From: Fragilaria crotonensis
Taxonomy: Eukaryota > Bacillariophyta > Fragilariophyceae > Fragilariales > Fragilariaceae
Direction of reading: 5' to 3'
DNA length: 64,000 nt
Assembly (NCBI GenBank): GCA_022925895.1
Contig: JAKSYS010000202.1
Location: forward strand, 1-64,000
Made by a program: the position numbers and the translations under genes. Positions within the stretch are counted from its first letter, which is position 1. Each line of letters opens with the position of its first letter. The notes beneath the pieces are model-generated. The model ran no database searches and had not been told where the DNA came from. It saw only the letters and a list, made by a program, of their open reading frames with translations. Shown piece after piece: positions 22,743-33,470 of the stretch.

Positions 22743-25700
22743 ATGGTTTCGCGGGAGGTATACTCAGTGGATTACAATGCAATACACGGAGAGTGTCATC
22801 GTTCGGGTCGGTGCGAGATGGACTCTCACGCCGACACATGCGTGGCAGGAAGTAATTGCGTGGTTCTCGAGTATACCGGGAGATCAGCTGAGGTCGAGGC
22901 TTATTCGCCTGATTACCCGTCGAAGCAGATTCCTATCGCAACGGTTGCAACGGCCTACGATTGTCCGACTTCCGGGGCCACGTATGTGATAATCATTAAC
23001 GAAGCTCTTTACTTCGGAGACTCCTTACCATTTTCGTTACTTTCCCCTAACCAGCTCCGGGACAACGATGTCCACGTCGACGAACGACACAGGCAACATG
23101 CACCTGACTCGATATTCGGTATTCTCGTTCCGTCCGAACCCCTACGAATCCCTTTACCCTCGAAGGAGTTGTTGCCGGCTTTGATTCGAGACCCCCAACC
23201 CAAGACGAGCTTGATAATACTGCCCTGCATGTCGAACTCACCTCCGACGTTGAGTGGATTCCCCACACCTTCGCGCTCTCGCTCGCGGAGGAGGATGTGT
23301 TGGACTCCGAAGACGAAGAGGAGATTACGAACTTGCGAGCAAGGCGCTTGAAGGTCCTACACTCCAAGGCAACGAAACAGAAGATCAAGAGTTGCATGCA
23401 GGTTCTTGCAGCGAGCCAGTTCCCCTTCGAAATGCAAATCGCAAACGAAGTAAATCTGCTGAATCAGACCGACCCGATACTGCGAAGGGTCGCAGCACTT
23501 ACGACGACAGCGGATGCGAGCTCGGAGGAGATTGGCATTGCGGCGATACGAACTGGAGATGTGACTTCCGATGTAACCCCAGAAAATGTGGCACGACGCT
23601 GGATGGTTGGATTAGAGACGGCAAAGAACTCCTTGAAGGTGACCACCCAACAAGGAATCCGGTCGATACCGAATCCAGCGACGCGACGTTTTAAAACTCA
23701 GATGGCACATCTGCGCTATCCAAGGTTGAGGGGGATGTTTTACGCCGACATAATGGAACCGAAGATCAAATCAATTGATTCGCAACGATATGCTCACATT
23801 ATTGGGAATGGCCGGGGATACACGAAGGCTTACCCGATGGAGCGTAAGAACGAGTCAATCTATGCGCTAGATGATTTTGTCAAGAAAGTGGGAATTCCAG
23901 AAGTATTGTTGTGCGATAACGACGCCACAATGGAAGGATGGGGCGAGTGGAAGAAGAGGATCCGGAAGTATTCAATTGATCCGAAGTACACGGAACCCTA
24001 TTCACCGTTTCAGAACAAGGCTGAATTGGACATCAGAGAGTTGAAGAGGATGATCCGAAGATTCCAAGACAAGACGCGATCACCAAGAAGACTCTGGAAT
24101 TATCTCGTCAACCTTTGCGCAAGGATCAGATCCTTCGTTGCGGGGACACATCCGGATCTACAAGGACGCTCTGCCTTCGAACAGGTCCATGGGTGGACAC
24201 CAGATATTTCGCTCTACGTTATGCATGGTTGGTACGAAGTTATTTCTTACCTCGACAATGACAACGAGCGGAAGTTGGCATGCTGGTTAGGGCCAGCAGA
24301 AGATTATGGTGGCGGGGACGCAGCGTTCCTGTTACCGAAGTCGGCAAAGCCAATCGTGAGGAGCACGTTCTGGGCCCTAACACCTGATGAACGTGCAGAT
24401 CGAAGGGAGGAGATCGCGGAATTGTTGGAATCGATAGAAGAGAAGATAGGGATAAGCGGACAAACGAGGAGGTGGCGGAAGAGCTTGGTGAAAATCAGTT
24501 TCCCTGGTTGACATCTTCGGGGACTTGAATGACGCAACGGAGGACGGAGGAGAATTCCGACGCTCCGACGCTGATGATTATACCCCGGAGGCTTTTGATC
24601 AGTACTTAACTGCTGAGATAGTAACCGACCGCGGCGGAGATATCCTTCGCGGCACCGTGAAAAGCCGAAAAGAGATCATGACGGAAAGCCAATTGATCGT
24701 CAAACCCAAATCCTTTATTGGATTCCCGCGAATACCTTGTGTGTTTCGAGGACGGGACGGAGGAGACATACACTGCGAATCTAATTGCTGAGTGTTTATA
24801 CTGCAAATAGATGACGATGGTCGACGCTTGCAAGTGATGCAGGAGATCGTTGACCACGAAAAGAGTCATAGTGCGCTACGAGAGGACGAGGCGTACTACT
24901 CTACCAAGACTGGACCGAAACCAAAGAGAACGACAAAGGGCTGGCGCCTATTAGTCGAATGGAAAGACGGTTCCAGTACTTGGGTACCGCTGGCAGATTT
25001 AAAGGACTCTTACCCAGTTCAAGTTGCCGACTACGCCGTTACAAACAACCTGTCAAACGAACCAGCGTTCCGATGGTGGGTTCCATTTGTACTCAAGAAA
25101 CGAGAAAGGATTCTAAAAAAGGTCAAGTCGAAATATTGGTCGGTTTCACACAAATACGGATTAGAACTCCCGAAAAGTGTCGCCCATGCGTTAGCGATCG
25201 ACAAGAGAACGGGAACGGATTTCTGGACGAAGGCGATCGAAAAAGAGATTCGGAACGTTTTCCTGCATTCGAGTTTATCGAAGACGACGACACAAAAGTT
25301 CCACCTGGGTACGAGTTCGTTGATACATATTTTGTCTTCGACATCAAAATGGACCTTACTAGAAAGGCCAGATTGGTAGCGCGAGGCAATATGACCGAGG
25401 CAACGAAGGAACAAACGTTTGCGTCTGTCGTGAGCAGAGATACGGTGAGACTCTTCTTCCTCTTGGCCGCTCTCAACGATTTAGACCTCTTGTCGTGTGA
25501 TATTCAAAATGCTTACCTGGCGGCACCGAATAAGGAAAAGGTGTGGACTAAGTTTACTGATCAATTAGGACCTGAGTACAATGGTAAAAGAGCTATAATC
25601 GCGAAAGCTCTCTATGGCTTAAGATCGAGCGGAAGATCGTTTCGCGACTACTTGGCTAAGAATTTAAGGGAACTGGGCTTCGCGTCGTCGAAAGCTGACC

Positions 25701-26854
25701 CTGATCTGTGGATGAAAGCGGCGGTCAAACCGAACGGGGACAAAGTCTACGAGTACGTCATATCGTACGTGGACGACTTGATTTTTCAAGGAATAGATCC
25801 GGAGGGCTTTATGGATGCCCTGGGACAGCGTTTTACCTTGAAGCCCGGGAGCATTAAAGAACCAGATACTTATTTGGGCGTTGACATAAAGAAATTCCGT
25901 ATCCCAGATTCTGACGAGCCCGATAAGGTGCGGTGGGCGTTCGAGTCAACTTCATACGTGAAGAAGGCGATCGCCGACCTGGAAAAGGAACTTGAAGATG
26001 CCGATCTCAGACTGTTGCCAAATGCAAAGACTCCGCTGGCAAGTGGATACCGGCCTGAGTTAGACCTTTCAGCGGAGTTGGGGAGCAAACAATTGAACTA
26101 CTATCAAGGTTTGATTGGCGTCCTCAGATGGATTTGCGAAATTGGGAGGATTGATGTTTTGATGCCGGTGTCGTTAATGTCGCGGTACTTGGTATCGGCA
26201 CGACAAGGACATTTAGAACAAGTCTTCCATATTTTTGCATACTTAAAGCATCATCCGAGATCGACAATGGTGTTCGACGATACGATCCCGACATTCCGAG
26301 GTGAGCGATTCGTCAAATGTGACTGGTCCGAGTTCTACCCCGACGCAGCCGAAGCAATACCCGAAAACATGCCGACGCCACGTGGAAAGGATGTCACAAT
26401 GTCATGTTTCGTGGATGCTGACCACGCAGGGTGTAGAGAGACAAGGAGGTCACATTCAGGGATCTTAATATTCGTTAATCGAGCGCCGATACTTTGGTTT
26501 TCCAAGAGGCAGAATACGGTCGAGGCGTCTACGTATGGTTCAGAGTTACTTGCAATGCGACTATCGATTGAGATGATAGAGGGACTACGTTACAAACTGC
26601 GGATGATGGGTGTTCCGCTAACCGAGGAATGCTCCGTGTTTTGTGATAATTCGGCAGTTGTGACTAATTCCCGACCTGAATCGACACTCAAGAAGAAGCA
26701 CGCTGCAATTAACTTTCACCGCGTACGCGAAGCGATTGCTGCCGGGACCATCAGGGTGGCAAAAGAAAACACACAGACGAACTTGGCAGATATCTTGACA
26801 AAGTTAATGCCAGGACCGAAGATGAAGGAGTTGTTGCATAACATACTCTGGTAA
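22743..26854 (+). pseudogene. Element B pol region (protease, integrase, RT, RNase H)
   Basis: A protease-like DSHADT motif is at about 22820. The integrase core spans about 23740-24050, with Asp in YADIM, Asp in CDNDAT and Glu in KAELD. RT landmarks are CDIQNAYL (about 25495) and SYVDDL (about 25760). RNase H has CFVDADHAG (about 26405), TVEASTYGSEL (about 26515) and FCDNSAVV (about 26640), ending at the stop near 26854. The RT-RNase H part is one of the longest open stretches of this family in the window. Confidence 0.92.
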
Positions 26855-27036
26855 TCGACGACCAACACCGGGGACACGAATTGGGTAGTCGCGATATAAT
26901 GGTAACTGTCCATCGAAAACAGTAGGTGACCGTCGCAGGGTTATATATGTTAACGACGTAGCCGGGGCCTCTGTCGATCGGTTCAGGAAGTGTGATTCGC
27001 CTCTGATTCAGGAACTTAATTCAGAGTCGCGGGGAC

Positions 27037-27254
27037 TGTTGATATTACAAGCTACCGGTACTGTATCATTCAGGATGCTATGAATCATGTATCAAGTATC
27101 AAGTACCATTATACGGTACTACATCTGCACAGTACGACTCGGGATTGAAGGATGACTCCGAACAAGGTAATGCTCACTTTTCTATGTTTTAGATAATTCA
27201 TAACTGAATCAAGACATGCTTTCCTGCAAGGATGATCTACTTGTAGGATTAACA
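27037..27254 (+). repeat. 3' LTR of element B
   Basis: 218 bp, directly preceded by GGGGAC (27031-27036) and identical by eye to the 5' LTR. Confidence 0.95.
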
Positions 27255-27850
27255 CCCTGATCAGGAAAATTGCTGCCGACAGCGGCATCAGCTTCCGTGG
27301 TACCGCCAAGTGTGGTAATAGGCACAGACATGGTGTTTTCCGTCAACGGAATGGTCTGTCGATTGTTCACTCTTGCCAAAATAATGGCACGGGAGAGCTC
27401 ACCTGGCAGAGTGCGTTGAAATGGTCCATGAGGGCGAGCACGAATTGGGCGTTCACGCCAATTGTTTTCCGCCTTCCCACTCTTTTTTTTCTTCTGCCGT
27501 GGTTTGGTGCTTTCGGATGAAGATGGCAACGTGGTCACAGCATCATCAACAGCACTAGTCGATGAACCAGCGTTCTTCAATCCACCACTCACATTTGCCA
27601 TCAAGACAGCCTTAGTAGACACAACCTTCAACTCAATCTTCACTTTAACTTTGAGCTCAACCATCATACCATTGTCCTTCCTCAACGAATCAGACCTTCT
27701 TGCCAAAGTTGAGGTCTTTCCCTTCTTGAATAGCCGAACATGGTAGCAGTTTTGAGAAAACTCCGCCTCGTCTTCCGACGATGAATCCTCAAACCATTCC
27801 TTTGTCAACGTCGAACATGAAGTCGTTGAGCACAAAGTCTCTGCCATCAT
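27255..27850 (-). pseudogene. 2OG-Fe(II) oxygenase-like protein, 5' part
   Basis: This minus-strand ORF is the N-terminal part of the gene whose C-terminal part is 18871-20811. At the insertion point of B, removing one CCCT copy leaves the frame running from NFPDQG into TGRTRKEVKAARK, so B interrupted an open gene. The segment has an acidic patch (DSSSEDEAEF, about 27795), a Lys-rich KPRQKKKKSGK run (about 27480), probably a nuclear signal, and no recognised domain. The frame is open back to 27985, but residues before the MMAETL start (27850) overlap the tandem repeat, so the internal Met at 27850 is preferred. Confidence 0.5.
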
Positions 27851-27941
27851 AGACAACTGGAGCCAATCAAAGTGAATGGGCCTCACAAAATTTGTCGTCA
27901 ACGGTGGAGCAAGGAAGCCAACAGCGAGCAACACGCGAACA

Positions 27942-28510
27942 CGACCGGTCGTTGTCGTAACCAACAGCCAGCCAGGAACAACCAAATCGACGTCAGCTGA
28001 GCTTTATAGATGTAAACGCAAAGCTGAACGCGAAATTGGAAGCCAGCAATTGGCGTGGATCCAGACAATGACAGTCTCGCAATATCTGTTATCAGTGGCG
28101 GAGCGACGAGAATTCTGCAACGTGACAGCCACCGAAGGACAAATATGCAACGACCTGTCGTCGTCGTTGTCACCAACAGCCAGCCGTGAACAACCAAATT
28201 GACGTCAGCTGAGCTTTATAGATGTAAACGCAAAGCTGAACGCGAAATTGAAGCCAGCAATCGGCGTGGATCAAGACAATGACAGTCTCGCAATATCTGT
28301 TATCAGTGGCGGAGCGATGAGAAACCTGCAACGTCGTGACAGCCAACAATGAACAAATATGCAACGACCTGTCGCCATCGTTGTCACCAACAGCCAGCCG
28401 TGAACAACCAAATCGACGTCAGCTGAGCTTTATAGATGTAAACGCAAAGCTGAACGCAAAATGGAAGCCAGTGACCGGTGTGGATCAAGACAACGACAGT
28501 GTTGCAAAAT
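27942..28510. repeat. Tandem array, about 210 bp units, 2.7 copies
   Basis: Units begin with CGACC(G/T)GTCG at 27942, 28151 and 28365 (spacing 209 and 214 bp); the third is partial and fades out near 28510. Each unit contains a GACGTCAGCTGAGC box and the text TTTATAGATGTAAACGC. The array sits just upstream of the oxygenase-like gene and could be its promoter region or the subterminal repeats of the DNA transposon. Confidence 0.8.
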
Positions 28511-29566
28511 CTGTTGCTCGTTGATGGTGGAGCTTCCAAAACATCAATGCGATACGAAAGGCAATGAGTGTGACAAGGTTGTCGGGGTCAGGAGGCCTAA
28601 CAGTGAGTGTGTTGTAGCTGAGAAAATTTGACAAAAGAGACAACCGAATCGCCCAATACATTCGTTGTAGAAAACATACCAAAAACTTGTGCATCACGTT
28701 GCGAGCAGGAATGCATACAAAGCTTCACTATGCTAAGCATAATTGCAAATTGAACATATAAGTACACTAATATTTACTGATATGATTCACATGTAGAATG
28801 TGACAGTACTTTCGGTGCTTGTTTTTTATTGAGAAAAATTTGTCCATCCTGCGAAGTATTCAGTACTACTAGGATGTCGTCTTGTACCATTGAATCGCCA
28901 GTATAGACACTATGAATGTTCATAGCGATACTGCGAGCGGTAAATTGACTCGCTACTTCGCGTAAACGGCTACTTTGTCTAAGAAAGTACATGTCGGTGA
29001 GTGTATGCTACATTAACACCTGTTTAATATACCAAGAATTACATACAATGTATAATGAACATTATTAATTCCAAACAACCACATTTTTATTAAATGCATA
29101 TGATTATATATGCGCATATCAATTCATTTAGCGAGAAATGTATGTTATATATATGAATATAAGCATAACATGCAACCACATTTTAATTCAACGCATATGA
29201 TTATGTATGCGCATATCGATTCATTTAGCAAGAAATGTATGTTATACATACGGATATATGTATAATATGCATATTCAAATGACAAAAAACGAAAATTCAA
29301 AACATCTACATATTCATGCATATTTAAACTGATCATTTGAAGAAGTATATTGAATGTGAATACTAATGTAACGCCTGTAAATCATCTTCCCCAAGGATAT
29401 GCAGATTTTTGAAACGCATGTGAATAACTTTGTCAAGACTTCGAAATATTGAACAAGTCTTGTGCTCGCACGAAAACAAAACAGAACACATGTCAGCCGA
29501 GTGATCTTGCCATTTGCTGGCTTTTGTTCTCGTTTAAAGAACACACCCAAAGATCAGGGTAGTCTC
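28511..29566. other. AT-rich non-coding stretch
   Basis: No supported gene is present. It contains the duplicated unit at 29076-29269 and otherwise AT-rich sequence. The right-hand end of the DNA-transposon-like unit probably lies somewhere near its start. Confidence 0.5.
29076..29269. repeat. Direct duplication of a 97 bp AT-rich unit
   Basis: Unit 1 (29076-29172) and unit 2 (29173-29269) both begin CAACCACATTTT and contain GCATATGATTAT, GCGCATATC and ATTCATTTAGC in the same order. They differ at roughly fifteen positions. Confidence 0.75.
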
Positions 29567-31166
29567 TATGGCAGGAGGTCGTGGTCGAGCAGGACGACGA
29601 CAACGTGGTGGAGGTGCTGGGAGAAGTGGTCGAGGAGCTAGAGGTGGTCCTCCCTCCGTCCTCCGCCTCCTCCTCCGCCTCCTCCACCTCCTCCACCTGC
29701 TCCACCGGATCATGCGGCTGCTGCGGGCAACAGTGTTGAAGATTCTCCAGCTACACGAACACGACGACAACTGATGCTTGCGCTTCAAGCAGGTTCTAAT
29801 TCTGCTGATTGTCATGATGGTGGTCGTGAGGGTCGCGGTCGTGCTGCTGATGTCACAGAAGATTCTTCAACTAGAAGAAGGACGCGTCAACGACTTGCTG
29901 CAGCTTCTCATGTAAGTGCTCCCACTAATGCTCATATGATGCGAAGATTGTTTGCCGACACAGACGGAAGTGAGGAGGAGGATGATGATGGAGAAGACGA
30001 CCCTGCTTATGATGAACCTGCTGTTGCAGCTCCCATTCATGCTCCAGCAACAGACGGGCGACAAGTTGGTCACGAAGGGGTCATGCAATATGGGAACAGA
30101 CTGACAAACGTGGGAAAAGATTGGTTGCTTGAGAAGTGTGTGAAAGAGGATGTGTTTCCCAAGCAGAAGTTTGCAAATTTGAATGGTGATCTTGACTTCA
30201 GCAACAACCGTAATTCCATCTGCAGATTCATGGCGGAAAAAATGAAAGTTCAGGAAGCGGATGTGGAAGGTTGGTGGGAGAGTTCAAAGAAAGCTGTCCA
30301 TAAGAAACTGAAAAACCATAGGAACAATGTGATCAAAACAATAAAAACAAAATTCAACGGTGAGATGGTGGCGACTGATTTCTGTGACATCATGCTGGCA
30401 ATGCACTATTTCTTCTAACACCCTACTCTTCTCTGGCTGATATTACCACAGATAATATACTAGCTGTAACAAACCGGGAATTCCGCTTGCGGAGCATCAT
30501 GGGAATGAGAAGTCTCCCATCAAGGCCAGCATATGTAGAGTTGTTGGATTGTCTTGCGAGGGCAGTGGTTGGACGTAAAGTGTACGTTGATAACAGGATG
30601 ACTAAACCATTGAGTGAATGGTTTACACTGACAGACGAGGCATTTCTACTGTTGTGCCTAGAGTCGTATGTACCGAAGTGGAATCGAATGGGCTCAAAGT
30701 TCTCGTGCTTCGATAGCAGCAGCAGCAGCAGAACGGCAACAAGAAGGAGAGCAAAAGAAGGCGACGGTGAAGACGCATTGTACACAGGAGAAGCCGAGGA
30801 ACAAAGCGCAGCTGGTCAAAGGATGGATTAGAGCGATTCAATGGGCTTATGGTTGATGTTTATCGGGACCGACAGGCAAATGGGGCCAACTTTGACAACA
30901 TTTTCAGAGAGGAGATGATCAAAAGGTATGGCAAACAAAATGACAGCGCAAATCCAGCACGAGGGGGAGAAGATGATCAAGCAAATCCTGAAAATCGTGT
31001 TGTTGTAGTCTACAGTGACTTCAACATGGAACAGCTTATGGCTCATGCCACAGCTGCCAGTGCTGTTGGCGCCGGTAGAGAAGCAACAAGAGGAGGGCAG
31101 CAAGAACAAGGTAATGATGATGATGATGATAGTCATACAGAAGAAGTGAGCAGAGTAATGGTATGA
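29567..31166 (+). pseudogene. RGG-rich hypothetical protein, several frames
   Basis: The ATG at 29568 opens a Gly/Arg-rich run (GRGRAGRRQRGGG). Other frames at 29774-30418, about 30487-30828 and 30849-31166 then look coding, with shifts near 29650-29780, about 30415-30485 and about 30700-30850. The second frame has an acidic run (GSEEEDDDGEDD, about 29970) and a charged, Trp-containing helical part (WLLEKCVKED, VEGWWESSKKAVHKKLK). The last is Gln/Asn-rich and ends in a poly-Asp run before EEVSRVMV. The Trp-containing part could be a Myb/SANT-like DNA-binding region, but this is weak. The apparent shifts may be true breaks or unrecognised introns. It faces the transposase at 31432-33890 tail to tail, which suggests it could be that transposon's second gene. 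Function unknown. Confidence 0.4.
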
Positions 31167-31431
31167 AAATCAACCGTACAATAAATATACCAAACCGTTT
31201 CTACACACACCCCCCCCTAAAAACTCGCGGAATAAATTTCGCGGAATAAATTGAAAATATTAGCTGCGACCAATTTGTCCAAAGTATTTGTACATAAATA
31301 TCCACAACATTTCTATATAAAGATGTCAATTTTGTAAATTAATACTTATAACTTTCTAAGTAAAGAGAACAGAATCTGTCTCAAAAAACCAAAGAAATAA
31401 TTAGAATGAAATATAAATAAATATTTAGAAA
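31167..31431. other. Short AT-rich spacer between two convergent genes
   Basis: No coding sequence is seen. It separates the RGG-rich gene (+) from the second transposase (-). Confidence 0.5.
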
Positions 31432-32954
31432 TCACAGAAATGGGCTTCCTGATGCTATGAAGTGTGTGTACAGGCCGATCATATTATTCGGAACAGCCGG
31501 ATCTGCATCTTCTGCATCGTACGATTCCAAAACCGCATACATTCCAGGTTTGAGATTCTTTTGTAGTTTCGTGCAAATACGAGTATTATCTGGGAGATGA
31601 CGAAGGTCCACAAAGGTGTGAACGAGTCCTGGCAAGGGGAAATCAAGATTCCAATTGATCATCGCATGATCGCACCAACGTTTCCCATGATAGTTTGGAT
31701 GGTCTCTGTACCGATCTCATTCCTCGGAGATAAACTCCGTGAAGCATTGCACAGACTTTGCCAAACCCCTGGGAACATCTGGGCAACAATATTTCATAAT
31801 AAATTTGGAGATACTTGATGGAAGCCTGTTTTTAGGCAAATCATCTGTCGCGCGGGGAGAGTTCCACGCAAACATGATGTCATCACCAGCTGAGGAAGGT
31901 TTCTGTGATAGAACAAACCGACGACCAGCAGCGCCAGAGGAAGTTAAAGGGATTGGAGGCTTCTTGGCCTCAAACTCGTCCCATCATTATTGGCAACCAA
32001 GATTGCCAATCCTCATGGTACCGGTGTGCTGCTTGTCTTGTAAAGGATGCAACACGCTTCTGAGTATTGCAAGATGTATTCTTTGCAAGTGGAATGTGTG
32101 CAGATTCTGCATATGATGAGTTTACCACATTGGGGACACCATGATCAAGTATATCCTTGCTGATGTGAAGCGCAAGGTGCATCTTGATTGTATTGTTCCT
32201 CATTCCCGACAACCGTGGTCAAATATTGGCAACATTGCGGATTAGCCATCGAACACCAGTGGCCAACCTTATCACATGACTACGCCTTATTGTCGGTTGC
32301 TTCATCCATTGATGCCATTGCAGCAGACAAGAAATGATGTGAATCCAATCTGCGGTGTGCTTGGGACACCCTAGTTCAGGCAGTGGGGGTGGTACATACT
32401 TCACTTCCTCCTGCTTCGCATCGTGCATCGCAGCATCATTCCCTGCTTCCACAGTTGCCGACGGCCGTTTCTGTTGTCACTTTCTTTCTGCAGGCTTTCC
32501 GTTCTCGTTCTTCTTCCATCCCTTTCCATTCGCAGCCTTGTTCTTTGACTCTTTAGGAGGGGGAAAGATTTGTCGGAAACTACTAGTGTGCAATGCGAAG
32601 AGTTTGACTAGGAGACATCCTGGTATCTCATGACCCATCAGATTAGATCCCGTGGAAAACCCTTCGGAAAATTTGTACGTGGTAGGTCGCGGTCACTTTT
32701 CCGTACCATGGCACTTCCAATGTCTGCACAAAGAGTCATAATGTTCCACCGCAGCCGATTTCTTCCTTTCTTCGCGCCAGCTTGGTGTGCAAAGGATTCA
32801 AGGCAGTACTTGAACCACCCAAGTGTGATCAAGTGGAGGATTTCACCAGGACAAGCTCCAAAAATGCCTCTCGCGTTGTGCTGGCCAAACCGAACTTTGT
32901 TAAAGACGTTAACGACATAATTTTGTGATAGTGCGCGTAAGGATTCAACATCAT

Positions 32955-33280
32955 TACATGGTCTGAGGGAGCACAGTACTGTGCCTCCAGCATCACGCGC
33001 AGACACTACTCGAGCGCTACAGTATCCGGATAGGGAATCAGCACCGTCACACTGTCCCCACCTACGGTACACTGCAAGTCCTCAACACCATACGAGCACA
33101 CGAGATATTCGGAGACGGAGACTATAATGCGGGGCAGTTCGTGTGTGCAGCTGGTTCAAGTTCCACAAGCGAACTCAAGCGTGAACTCGCTAATTGCAAC
33201 TGGAGTGGAAAAACTAGGCTCACATCTATCCATCACTGGATTGATTGTGCCCTTCGCCCCAGCGACCAAGTTACTCTAGT
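32955..33280 (+). repeat. LTR-like repeat, copy 1 (inside the second transposase)
   Basis: Similar to 48401-48755 over its whole length: both begin TTACATGGTCTG, share CTACGGTACACT, CACAAGCGAACTCAAGCG and GGCTCACATCTATCCATCA, and end TAGTTTAAGTCTT. At 48755 the repeat is followed by a gag-like ORF, so it may be the LTR of that element. The 5' edge is approximate. Confidence 0.65.
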
Positions 33281-33470
33281 TTAAGTCTTAAATTTCCCCA
33301 AGCCCACCCCTGGATCCACCAAACTCCGGGGAGTTGGAGCTGAATTTACCGCCAGGGAGAAATCCCTGGCCAAGCCAAATACCAGACTCACCGACGGTAG
33401 AGTCGCCCTCAATCCTCCCCCCAATATGGTCAGAAGATTAAGTAAAGTTAAAGGGGTGGGCATCGGGCAA
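33281..33470. other. Unassigned insert following the LTR-like repeat
   Basis: This C/T-rich stretch lies between the repeat and the point where transposase similarity resumes. It does not match the sequence that follows the other repeat copy and has no clear coding content. It includes an inverted pair GGGAGAAATCCCTGG near 33355-33370. Confidence 0.3.

Larger units (their letters stand above)
20812..27254 (+). mobile_element. Ty1/copia (CoDi-like) element B, full length with both LTRs
   Basis: A near-identical sister of A and E on the plus strand. The 218 bp LTRs read as identical, so insertion was recent. A 4 bp target duplication CCCT is seen at 20808-20811 and 27255-27258. The primer site (GTTTATCAGACCC, 21030-21042) follows the 5' LTR and GGGGAC precedes the 3' LTR. 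The leader is the short type shared with A. The element is broken, with about eight or nine breaks, although the RT-RNase H part reads openly over a long stretch. It splits the oxygenase-like gene. Confidence 0.96.

Noticed and set aside
27850-27985. Upstream extension of the oxygenase-like N-terminus to 27985
   Set aside because: The extension runs into the tandem array and repeats in other units; the internal Met at 27850 is the more credible start.
28774-28992. 72-residue minus-strand ORF in AT-rich sequence
   Set aside because: No recognisable domain, unremarkable composition and no supporting context.
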